A stretch of DNA of 64,000 bases from Nannocystaceae bacterium. GTDB taxonomy: Bacteria > Myxococcota_A > Polyangia > Nannocystales > Nannocystaceae. The translations under genes were made by a program, and so were the position numbers. The notes beneath the pieces were generated by a model. It saw nothing but the letters and a program-made list of their open reading frames with translations. It did no database searches and was not told where the DNA came from. Shown here piece by piece: positions 31,344 through 40,239 of the stretch. Location: contig JAIBBS010000004.1 of the NCBI GenBank assembly GCA_019694555.1, positions 1 through 64,000 of the forward strand, in the 5' to 3' direction. Each line of letters begins with the position of its first letter. Within the stretch, counting starts at the first letter, position 1.

Positions 31344-32486
31344 ATGGGAAGCATCGTCGAGCAGCGCACCCGAACCGCCCGCAAGGCGTCGCGTCTCCTG
31401 GCCATTGCCGCCTGCGCGCCGCTGCTGGGTCTGGTCACCGCGCTGCCGTCGACCGCGGCGGCCCACATGGGCAGCAAGAAGTCGATCGACGTCGACGCCC
31501 ACGAGACCGGCGCGACGCTGCACGTGCGCGTCGATGCCGTCGACGCCGCGTTGGCGCTGGGGCTGCCGAGTTCGGCGCCGGCCGAGCGCGTGCTGCAGCG
31601 CGGCGCGCTGCTGGGCGGCTGGCTCGCCGGTGGCATCGCGCTGCGCGGCGACGGTGGCGACTGCACCGCGCGCGCCGACGCGCCGAGTGCGACCACCGTC
31701 GATGGCCGCGACGCGTTCGCGGTGCGCATCGACTACGCCTGCCCCGCGCCCGCGACCAACCTCGTGCTGCGCGACGAGACCGTCTTCGCCGAGGACCCCG
31801 ATCACGAGACCTTCGTGGCCGTGCGCGGCAACGGTGGCGACGCCGGCGCGGTGCTGCGCGGCAGCCAGCGCGAGCTGCCGATCGCGCGCACGCCCGCGGC
31901 GATCGAGACCGCCGGCGCGTTCGTGCACGAGGGCGCGATCCACCTCGTCACCGGCTACGACCACCTGCTGTTCCTGTTGTCGCTGGTGCTCTCCGCGGGC
32001 CTGTGGGCCCGGCGCGTGGGCCTGCGCAAGTCGCTGCGCGACGTCGCGGTGGTCGTGACCGCGTTCACGCTGGGCCACAGCCTCTCGCTGGTGGCCGCGG
32101 CGCTGGGTTGGGTCGCACTGCCGTCGCAGCTGGTCGAGAGCGCCATCGCGGCCTCGATCGTGCTGGTCGCGGCGCTGGGCTTCGCGCGGCCCGAGAGCCA
32201 CGGCGCGCGGCCGTGGATCGCCGGCGGCTTCGGGCTCGTGCACGGCTTCGGCTTCTCGTCGGTGCTGGCCGACGTCGGGCTGCCGACGGCCCACCGCGTG
32301 CTGGCACTGTTCTCGTTCAATGTCGGCATCGAGCTGGCACAGCTGGCGTTCGTGGCGCTGGTGATGCTGCCGCTGGTGTGGCTGGCAAAGCACCGCTGGC
32401 ACTCGCTGGTGATGGTGCGCGCAGGTTCGCTGGCGATCGCGGCGTGTGGCTGCGTTTGGCTGGTGGAGCGGGGTCTGGGTCTGTAG
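31344..32486 (+). CDS. HupE/UreJ-family membrane protein with periplasmic N-terminal domain
   Basis: 380 residues. A signal peptide ends near AAA-HMG (residue 40). A periplasmic beta-rich domain spans about 42-195. The C-terminal part is a HupE/UreJ_2-type domain with about six or seven membrane helices, starting at HLVTGYDHLLFLLSLVL and containing TLGHSLSLVAAAL and FGLVHGFGFSSVL with conserved His. HupE/UreJ proteins are associated with nickel or other metal uptake; no hydrogenase or urease genes are nearby. AGGAGA lies about 10 nt before the ATG. It is first in a same-strand row with a beta-propeller lipoprotein and a DUF4331 protein. Confidence 0.88.
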   Translation: MGSIVEQRTRTARKASRLLAIAACAPLLGLVTALPSTAAAHMGSKKSIDVDAHETGATLHVRVDAVDAALALGLPSSAPAERVLQRGALLGGWLAGGIALRGDGGDCTARADAPSATTVDGRDAFAVRIDYACPAPATNLVLRDETVFAEDPDHETFVAVRGNGGDAGAVLRGSQRELPIARTPAAIETAGAFVHEGAIHLVTGYDHLLFLLSLVLSAGLWARRVGLRKSLRDVAVVVTAFTLGHSLSLVAAALGWVALPSQLVESAIAASIVLVAALGFARPESHGARPWIAGGFGLVHGFGFSSVLADVGLPTAHRVLALFSFNVGIELAQLAFVALVMLPLVWLAKHRWHSLVMVRAGSLAIAACGCVWLVERGLGL

Positions 32487-32594
32487 ATCCGGTCGCCCGG
32501 TGGTCTCGTAGAGCGAACGACAACGACGTCGAGGGATCGACGCACACGAGTGGTCGCGGCCGCGGGCGCGGGCGACGACCGATGGGGAGAACGC

Positions 32595-33581
32595 ATGCAC
32601 GACACACGACAGATGACGGCGGGCCGCTTGGCCCTCACGGGGGCCATCGCCACGGTCCTCGGGTGCGGTGGCGGTGGCGGAGACGATGCGCTGCCGACCG
32701 GCGCACCGACGACGCTCGAGCGCGTGGCCGACGACGGCTTCAGCAACGCGGGCGCGGTCGCGGTCAGCCCCGACGGCGAGACGTTCTACGTCTCGGCCTA
32801 CGGCGAGGGCAACGTCCCGACGATCTTCACGCTCGACGTCGCCGCGCAGCAGCTCGACGTGCTGCACGCCGGCATGCCGCTTCTGTACCCCTCGGACGTC
32901 GCGACCTCGTGCGATGGCGCGACGCTGTTCGTCGCCGACATGGGCGCGCAGGCCGGTGAGTACGAGATCGGCGCCAGCGACACCGACGGCAAGGCCGGCA
33001 TCGCCGGTGGCCTGTACACCATCGGCACCGACGGTGGCACGCTGACCAAGCTCGAAGCCAGCGGCATCGCGCGGGCGGCGGGCGTGGTCGTCAGCACCAG
33101 CTGCGACACGCTCTACGTCGGCGGCTGGACCGACATGGGCACGCCGGCGGTGTTCACCGTGCCGACCACCGGCGGCGGCGCGACGGTGTTGCACGAAGGC
33201 GCACCGCTGGTGTCGCCTGCGGGAATCCATGTCGACGCGAACGACGTAGCGTGGGTGATGGATCACGGTGCGCGCGGCAGCGACGGCGAGGGTTCACTCT
33301 TCGCCATCGACGCCTCGGGCACGGCCAAGCCGGTCCTCAGCGGCCTGGGCATGGGCCGCATCGGCGGCGTCTCGTTGGTGCCCGGCGGCGTCACGGCGGT
33401 CATCCCCGCCAGCGACGGCGAGAGCAAGAGCTTCCTGCTCACCGCCAACACCGAGACCGGAGCACAGCAGGTCGTGGATGCGCCCGAGCTGCAGTACCCC
33501 ACCGGCGTCGCCGCGGCCAAGAACGCCCCGGTGATGGCGGTCGCGACCGAGAACGCCATCTACAGCGCCACCTTCGAGTGA
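32595..33581 (+). CDS. Beta-propeller (SMP-30/NHL-like) lipoprotein
   Basis: 328 residues with a signal ending in ATVLGC (Cys24). The mature part shows repeated blades of SPDGETFYVSAYGEG, CDGATLFVADMGAQ, CDTLYVGGWTDMG and DANDVAWVMDHG type, an Asp/Gly-rich pattern of six-bladed propellers. The protein is probably a periplasmic or outer-membrane binding or scaffold lipoprotein. GGGGAGA precedes the ATG. It sits between the HupE-like gene and the DUF4331 gene, 22 bp from the latter, so the three are probably one operon. Confidence 0.85.
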   Translation: MHDTRQMTAGRLALTGAIATVLGCGGGGGDDALPTGAPTTLERVADDGFSNAGAVAVSPDGETFYVSAYGEGNVPTIFTLDVAAQQLDVLHAGMPLLYPSDVATSCDGATLFVADMGAQAGEYEIGASDTDGKAGIAGGLYTIGTDGGTLTKLEASGIARAAGVVVSTSCDTLYVGGWTDMGTPAVFTVPTTGGGATVLHEGAPLVSPAGIHVDANDVAWVMDHGARGSDGEGSLFAIDASGTAKPVLSGLGMGRIGGVSLVPGGVTAVIPASDGESKSFLLTANTETGAQQVVDAPELQYPTGVAAAKNAPVMAVATENAIYSATFE

Positions 33582-33603
33582 AGACGAACGGAGATCGACG
33601 ACC

Positions 33604-34896
33604 ATGAAGACCCAACACACCATCCTGCTGTCCGCCCTCTGCTCCGCCGCCGCCCTGGTGGCGCTGCCCGGCTCCGCGTCGGCCTCGAGCCACCGCGAGG
33701 CCCCGGCCATCGCCGAGGACCAGTTCGCCGACAACACCGACGTCTACACCTTCATCAGCCCCAGCAACCCCGACCGCCTGGTCATGGTTGCCAACTACGT
33801 GCCGCTGCTGATCCCGTCGTCGGGCCCCAACTTCTACCGCTTCTCCGACAACGTGCGGTACGAGTTCCGGCTCGACAACAACGGCGACGCGCTGACCGAC
33901 GTCACCTACCACTTCGCGTTCCACACGCAGGTGAAGAACGGCGGCACGTTCCTGTACAACGTGGGCCCGGTCGACGGCATCAACAGCCCCAACCTCAACG
34001 TCGTGCAGACCTACGATCTGTACATGGCGTACCAGGACAAGACCGGCAAGAAGATGATCGAGCAGATCGTCACCGGCGCACCGGTGGCGCCGTGGAACGT
34101 CGGTGACCGCACCTTCCCGAACGACAGCTACGAGGCCGTGGCGCAGCAGGCCATCACGACCGCGACCGACGGCTCCACCGTCTTCGCCGGTCCCCGCGAC
34201 GAGCCGTTCTTCGTCGACCTGCACGTGTTCGACCTGCTCGGGGTCGGCGGCGCGCCCACGACCGACGGCGTGAACGTCATGTCGCTGGTGCTCGAGGTGC
34301 CGATCGATCGCATCGCCGCCGGCGGCACCCGTCCGGCCGACGCGACCTCGAAGAACGCGATCATGGGCGTGTGGGCGCGCGCGCTGCGTCCGATCGTGAC
34401 CATCCGCAACGGCAACAAGGACGACAGCAACTACGGCGGCTTCCAGCAGGTCTCGCGCCTGGCGATCCCGCTCGTGAACGAGGCCGTGATCCCGCTGCAG
34501 GACAAGAACGCGTTCAACCGCGGCGCCCCGGTCGACGACGTCGCCGCGTTCGGTTCGTACATCCTCAACCCGGAGCTGCCGGGTCTGCTCAACGCGGTGC
34601 TCGGCGCCGGCTGTGCGCCCACGCCCCAAGGTGGCCGTACCGACATCGTCGGCATCCTGTCGCCCAACGGCACCACCGCGGCCGACCTGCTGCGCATCAA
34701 CATCGCGCAGGGCCAGACCTACGACAACGTCGCGTTCCCCAACGGCCGCACGCTCGAGGACGACGTCACCGACACGCTGCTGACGGTGCTGTGCAACAAC
34801 GGCGGCGCGCTGGGTGACGGCGTCGACGCCAACGACCTGCCGTTCTCGGACGCGATGCCGTACCTGGCGTCTCCGCATTCCGGCAACCCGCTCTGA
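33604..34896 (+). CDS. DUF4331 family exported protein
   Basis: 430 residues. The signal peptide ends at SASA-SSHREAP. The SHREAP block followed by DQFADNTDVYTFISP is the DUF4331 signature. The body is beta-rich with VYEFRLDNNGD- and NVMSLVLEVP-like segments, and it ends with a conserved FPNGRTLEDDVTDTLLTVL region. The function of the family is not established; members are secreted. It follows the beta-propeller lipoprotein gene by 22 bp. A 16-bp hairpin lies 40 nt past its stop. Confidence 0.93.
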   Translation: MKTQHTILLSALCSAAALVALPGSASASSHREAPAIAEDQFADNTDVYTFISPSNPDRLVMVANYVPLLIPSSGPNFYRFSDNVRYEFRLDNNGDALTDVTYHFAFHTQVKNGGTFLYNVGPVDGINSPNLNVVQTYDLYMAYQDKTGKKMIEQIVTGAPVAPWNVGDRTFPNDSYEAVAQQAITTATDGSTVFAGPRDEPFFVDLHVFDLLGVGGAPTTDGVNVMSLVLEVPIDRIAAGGTRPADATSKNAIMGVWARALRPIVTIRNGNKDDSNYGGFQQVSRLAIPLVNEAVIPLQDKNAFNRGAPVDDVAAFGSYILNPELPGLLNAVLGAGCAPTPQGGRTDIVGILSPNGTTAADLLRINIAQGQTYDNVAFPNGRTLEDDVTDTLLTVLCNNGGALGDGVDANDLPFSDAMPYLASPHSGNPL

Positions 34897-34935
34897 GCCG
34901 CGGCTCGGGCGGCCTCGCCCCGGATGTCCCACGGC

Positions 34936-34972
34936 ACGCGCCGGTGGTCCCGCGAAGGGATCACCGGCGCGT
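34936..34972. terminator. Strong bidirectional hairpin between convergent genes
   Basis: A 16-bp stem (34936-34951 with 34957-34972), including one G-U pair, closes the loop GCGAA. It lies between the DUF4331 gene and the convergent catalase-family gene, and is the most stable hairpin I found. No long U-tract follows. Confidence 0.65.
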
Positions 34973-34978
34973 TCGTCG

Positions 34979-35968
34979 TCATGCGACGCCGCGCGCCTTC
35001 TGGCTGGCGTAGTACGCGACCTTGCGCGCGCGCATGACGTCCCCCAGCGGACGGTGCTCCGCCAGCGCGTTCCAGGGATCGAAGATGCCCTGCTCGGCCT
35101 TGGCCTGCCGCGCCTTCGCGGCCTCGTCGTCGAACGACTGCGGCGCGATGGTCAGGGTCGCGACGTCGATCCACGGCGCCTCGGACTCGGGCCAGTCGAC
35201 GCTGGCGTCCTCGATCGGCGTGATGGCCTCGTCGACGAAGAACTGCGCCTGCATGCGGTACGACAGCGGACCGCGCTCGAGCCGGCCGCGCAGGTCCGCG
35301 GCCCAGTCGTCGCGCGCGTCGGGTCGCGGCTCGCCGCCGGGCGGCAGCAACCGCGCGCGCATGGCATAGGGCCCGCAGCACAGCGGCAGCACGGTGCTGA
35401 AGCGCTCGGTCGCGAAGCCCGTGAACGGCTTGGTGATCACGGCCTTGGCGGCCTTGGCGTGGCGCAGCGCGCCGAAGAAGCCGTAGGTCCGCACCAGGTG
35501 TCCCAACACCGCCAGCGGGCCACGATCGAGCGCGAGCACCAGCTCGGCGAACTCGGCCGCCTTCGCGGCCGAGAACTTGTCGTGGTTGATCATCGTGAAG
35601 TCCTGGCTGGTGGTCTCGCCGCTGCCCAGCGCGTTGGGACCCTTCACGCCGAAGACCTTGAACGAGAAGCCGCGTACGTCGGGGCGCCGATCGCTGCTGC
35701 GCTCCATCGCGCCGTTGGACAGCCGCACCAGCACCTCGTGGCGCCCCGGGCTCGCGAACAGGCCGTGGCTCGCGTGTGCCGGCAGCCCCGCGGCGACCTC
35801 GAGCTCGCCCGCGAGCGCGAGCACCTGCTTGCGGTGCAGCGCGCGGCCCTCGCCCTGCGCGGCGCTGCGCTTGCGTTGCGCGGCGACCAGGCCCTGGGCG
35901 TAGCGAGCGAACCGCTCGTCCTCGTCGGGCGCGACCTGCTCGCGCCAGTTCGTCGATGGAGCTCTCAT
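34979..35968 (-). CDS. Catalase-family protein
   Basis: 329 residues, shorter than a classical clade catalase (about 480 or more). The heme-catalase core is recognisable: ASHGLFASPGRHEVLVRLSNG (about 66-86) with candidate distal His65 or His68 and Asn85, PDVRGFSFKVFG, TSQDFTMINHDKF, and PLSYRMQAQFF late in the chain. This fits the small catalase-related peroxidase/SrpA-like group, which often acts as a peroxidase rather than a true catalase. No signal peptide is seen. ATG 35968 (MRAPSTNWREQ) is preferred over an upstream alternative. Confidence 0.85.
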   Translation of the reverse strand: MRAPSTNWREQVAPDEDERFARYAQGLVAAQRKRSAAQGEGRALHRKQVLALAGELEVAAGLPAHASHGLFASPGRHEVLVRLSNGAMERSSDRRPDVRGFSFKVFGVKGPNALGSGETTSQDFTMINHDKFSAAKAAEFAELVLALDRGPLAVLGHLVRTYGFFGALRHAKAAKAVITKPFTGFATERFSTVLPLCCGPYAMRARLLPPGGEPRPDARDDWAADLRGRLERGPLSYRMQAQFFVDEAITPIEDASVDWPESEAPWIDVATLTIAPQSFDDEAAKARQAKAEQGIFDPWNALAEHRPLGDVMRARKVAYYASQKARGVA

Positions 35969-36038
35969 CGGTCGGCACGATGCCACTTCCGCGGGCCCGG
36001 CGACAGCCCTGCGCGCTTGCGGCAAGCTGGGCGTCGCG

Positions 36039-36680
36039 ATGCCGCCACGCCCCCGCGCCAGCGATGTCCTGTTGCAGCACCTGCGATCCTTCGGCCTCGC
36101 CTACCCCGGCGCGCACCCCAAGAGCCCGTGGCCGGGCCACCTCGATCTCGCGGTCGACGACAAGACCTTCGCGTACCTGAGCTTGCCCGGCGAGCCGCTG
36201 TCGATCTCGTGCAAGCTGCCGCACTCGGGCGCCGCGGCGCTGCTGCTGCCCAACACCGAGCCGACCGCGTACGGCCTGGGTCGCAGCGGCTGGGTCAGCG
36301 CGCGCTTCGACGACGGCGCGCTGCCGCCGGCGTCGATGCTCGAGGCGTGGATCGACGAGAGCTACCGCGCGCAGGCGAAGAAGCGGCGCCTGGCCGAGCT
36401 CGCGGCGCGCGGCAGCACGACGACGGCGGGCGCGAGCACGACGGGCGGGCGCGCCGCGACGACCCAGCGCGCCGCGAAGGCCGAGCCCACCACCGAGGCC
36501 AAGCGATCCGCGAAGGCCGAGCCCGTCGCGCCGCGCAAGCCCGTCGCGAAGGCCAAGCCCATCGCGAAGGCCAAGCCCATCGCGAAGGCCAAGCCCGTCG
36601 CAAAGGCCAAGCCCGTCGCGCCGCGCAAGCCCGCCGCGAAGACCAAGCCCGCCGCGAAATCCCGCGCGCGCGCCCGCTGA
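36039..36680 (+). CDS. MmcQ/YjbR-like protein fused to a histone-H1-like Lys/Ala/Pro tail
   Basis: 213 residues in two parts. Residues 1-110 follow the MmcQ/YjbR fold (LLQHLRSFGLAYPGAHPKSPWPGHLDLAVDDKTFAYLS, split here as a helix and a strand block, then KLPHSGAAALLL and LGRSGWVSARF). Residues about 113-213 are a basic low-complexity tail with repeated AKAKP and APRKP units ending in KSRARAR, like the C-terminal tail of eukaryotic H1 or bacterial H1-like proteins. The tail should bind DNA nonspecifically. No Shine-Dalgarno is obvious. It may be nucleoid-associated, which is inference. Confidence 0.8.
   Translation: MPPRPRASDVLLQHLRSFGLAYPGAHPKSPWPGHLDLAVDDKTFAYLSLPGEPLSISCKLPHSGAAALLLPNTEPTAYGLGRSGWVSARFDDGALPPASMLEAWIDESYRAQAKKRRLAELAARGSTTTAGASTTGGRAATTQRAAKAEPTTEAKRSAKAEPVAPRKPVAKAKPIAKAKPIAKAKPVAKAKPVAPRKPAAKTKPAAKSRARAR
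36525..36650 (+). repeat. 18-bp tandem coding repeats (AKAKP tail)
   Basis: Seven 18-bp units of the type RTCGCGAAGGCCAAGCCC run from 36525 to 36650. Four between 36543 and 36614 are nearly identical; the outer units diverge to APRKP or AAKTKP. Repeat slippage could vary the tail length. Confidence 0.85.
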
Positions 36681-36704
36681 CGCGACCGCCGGTCCGCACG
36701 CGGC

Positions 36705-37196
36705 TCACAGCGAGCCGAGGCTGCCCGAGTCCGCCGGCGCGAACTCGTCGAGCGCGTCGAGCACCGCGCGGGCCTCGTCGCGTCGCGTCAGCTCGACCAG
36801 CAACAGCCGGCGTCCGCCGCCCATGCGTTGCTCGAGCGCGCGGATCTCCGCGCGGGGGATTCGCGTGCCCGCCTGCATCGCACCGACCAGGCCCATGAGC
36901 ACGCCGGTGACCCCGCCCAGGCCCACGCCCATCGCGACGGTCATGCCCAGCAGCAGATCGAACGCCCCTGCGATGCCGCCGGCGACGGCCATGAAGACGC
37001 CGCCAGCCGCCATCGCGATCAGCATGTTGCGACCGAACTCGGTCGCGCCCTCGGGCAGCAGGTTGCCGTCGAGCGGCGCACGATCGTGCAGCTGCACCAC
37101 GACCTCGCCGCCGCGGCCGTGCGCGCGCTGGATCGCCGCGGCCGCGCGCTCGGCCGGCGCGGCTTCGTCGAACAGGGCATAGACCACCAGCGGCAT
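36705..37196 (-). CDS. Hypothetical membrane protein with Gly-rich hairpin
   Basis: 163 residues. The N-terminal part (VVYALFDEAAPAERAAAAIQRA) and C-terminal part (RRLLLVELTRRDEARAVLDAL) look like two ferredoxin-like beta-alpha units. Between them lie two Gly/Ala/Met-rich hydrophobic helices at about 59-108. This arrangement resembles DUF1269 or YflT-type stress proteins. Function unknown. It follows the ABC-F gene on the same strand with an 89-bp gap. Confidence 0.7.
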   Translation of the reverse strand: MPLVVYALFDEAAPAERAAAAIQRAHGRGGEVVVQLHDRAPLDGNLLPEGATEFGRNMLIAMAAGGVFMAVAGGIAGAFDLLLGMTVAMGVGLGGVTGVLMGLVGAMQAGTRIPRAEIRALEQRMGGGRRLLLVELTRRDEARAVLDALDEFAPADSGSLGSL

Positions 37197-37285
37197 GCGC
37201 GGGCGGCAGCATCGCGCGCCGGGCTCGGTCGCGCAAGTCGGTCACGCGGCGACGCGCGGCCCGGGCGATCCGCCCGCGCGCCCGA

Positions 37286-38908
<1,623 letters not shown>

Positions 38909-39096
38909 CGGCGCCCGCGATGGTGCCAGATCTCGGTGTTCTCCCGGATGGGATCCGGATCGACGACGGGGCCACGGTTCCAGCGCGCGTCGGATCTCGG
39001 TTCGCGCCCGGTCGCGACGCCCCGCGCTGTCCCGACGCGGGCCGTCGCACGCGCGCCACGACCGCGCTGGTCCTGCCGTCGCGTGGCCGGCCCTGC

Positions 39097-39102
39097 TATG
39101 CT
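39097..39102 (+). promoter_or_regulatory. Candidate -10 box (TATGCT) of SpoIIAA-like gene
   Basis: GCTATGCT ends 12 nt before the GTG at 39115, in a stretch with no Shine-Dalgarno. The 206-bp gap 38909-39114 shows nothing else. Confidence 0.45.
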
Positions 39103-39114
39103 GAATCGACCGCC

Positions 39115-39528
39115 GTGCCGCGCTCCGTCGTCTACGCGCACCCGAAGATCACGGTGTGGCACTACCCCACGCCGGGTTTGATCCACCACCTCGTCCACGA
39201 GCCGTGTGCGGGCGAGACCTTTCGTGAGGCGCTCACCGCCGGCACCGATGCGATGATGCTGCGTCGCGCGGATCGATGGCTGTCCGACGACCGCGCCAAC
39301 GGCCCGCTCACCGCGACCGACGAGGACTGGGGCACGAAGGTGTGGTTCCCCCGCACGCTGCTCGCGGGCTGGCGCTACTGGGGCGTGGTGATGCCCACGC
39401 AGGCGCTGGGGCAGCTCGACGTGATGCACTTCGTCGAGCTGTACCGCGAGCAGGGCATCGTCACGCGCGTGTTCGACGATCCCGACGAGGCCTTCGCGTG
39501 GATCTCGGCGCCGACGCCGGCATCGTGA
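39115..39528 (+). CDS. SpoIIAA/STAS-like hypothetical protein
   Basis: 137 residues. The pattern ALTAGTDAMMLRRADRWLSD, WFPRTLLAGWRYWGVVMP and FVELYREQGIVTRVFDDPDEAFAWI fits a small single-domain group often labelled STAS/SpoIIAA-like. The final part, where a strand, helix and AFAWI follow, is typical. These proteins have no proven role. GTG 39115 is chosen because conserved sequence begins there and a -10 box lies just upstream; longer upstream ORF sequence looks noncoding. Confidence 0.7.
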   Translation: MPRSVVYAHPKITVWHYPTPGLIHHLVHEPCAGETFREALTAGTDAMMLRRADRWLSDDRANGPLTATDEDWGTKVWFPRTLLAGWRYWGVVMPTQALGQLDVMHFVELYREQGIVTRVFDDPDEAFAWISAPTPAS

Positions 39529-39559
39529 GTCGCGAGCGTCCGCGTCCGGAGCGGTGCCG

Positions 39560-40195
39560 TCAGAAGCCGTCGGGAATCCGGCCGTGCAGGAACGTCACGG
39601 TGTTGGGCGCGCGCAGCCGCGACCACGCTGCGCGCTGCGGTCGCTCCGGGGTGCCGGCGAGCAGCGCTTCGTCGTCGGCCCACGCCGGCGTCTCACCGGG
39701 CAGCAGCGAGTGCAGCCCGCTCTGCCAGTGGCCGATGATGTACGTGTGACCGGCGACGCGGCAGCCCATCACGTCGGCGCACGCGCGCGCGAAGCGATGG
39801 CCCGGCCGCGCACCGAAGGCCTCGCAGGTGCGAAACCACAGCAGGCCCTGCGCGCCCGGCAGCATGCGCGCCGCGACCTGCTCGAGCCGCGGGCGCAGCG
39901 AGCCGTCGCGCAGCAACGTCTGCTCGTCCATGACCTGGTGGCCGACCCGCGGCGCGCCCCACTTGCCGTGCCCCCAGTACTGGATCTCCGCGATCGGACG
40001 CGACGGCTCGAAGCCGGCGAGCCAGTCCAGCGCCTCGTCCCACGAGCCTGCGTCGCGCACGGCGTCGAGTCGCCCGAGCGCGCGGTACAGCCACGAGCCC
40101 GCCCACCACGCGTGCGACAAACCGGGCAGCAACGGACGCCCGCGACAGGTGCGATCGAACACCATCAGCCGCAGGGGTCGCTCGGACGCTGCCAC
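39560..40195 (-). CDS. Hypothetical protein with caspase-like His/Cys arrangement
   Basis: 211 residues without signal or membrane segment. A hydrophobic strand ends in EIQYWGHGKWG (H76), and about 45 residues later another strand ends in LLWFRTCEAFG (C124). A His-Gly after one strand and a Cys after the next is the layout of clan CD peptidases (caspase/CHAT) and of the DUF4347 family. The segment RVAGHTYIIGHWQS follows. Sequence similarity is too weak for me to name a family, so activity is unproven. The start is GTG, with GCTAGGCT 9 nt upstream and no Shine-Dalgarno. Confidence 0.6.
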   Translation of the reverse strand: MAASERPLRLMVFDRTCRGRPLLPGLSHAWWAGSWLYRALGRLDAVRDAGSWDEALDWLAGFEPSRPIAEIQYWGHGKWGAPRVGHQVMDEQTLLRDGSLRPRLEQVAARMLPGAQGLLWFRTCEAFGARPGHRFARACADVMGCRVAGHTYIIGHWQSGLHSLLPGETPAWADDEALLAGTPERPQRAAWSRLRAPNTVTFLHGRIPDGF

Positions 40196-40204
40196 GCCGC
40201 GAAG

Positions 40205-40210
40205 AGCCTA
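40205..40210 (-). promoter_or_regulatory. Candidate -10 box (TAGGCT) of the His/Cys-dyad gene
   Basis: Minus-strand GCTAGGCT ends 9 nt before the GTG at 40195. No Shine-Dalgarno is present. Confidence 0.45.
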
Positions 40211-40239
40211 GCAGGGCGCACCGCCTCGGGCACGTCCGA

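Noticed and set aside
36525-36650. Possible CRISPR or iteron array
   Set aside because: The 18-bp units are contiguous without spacers and lie in frame inside a protein-coding tail.
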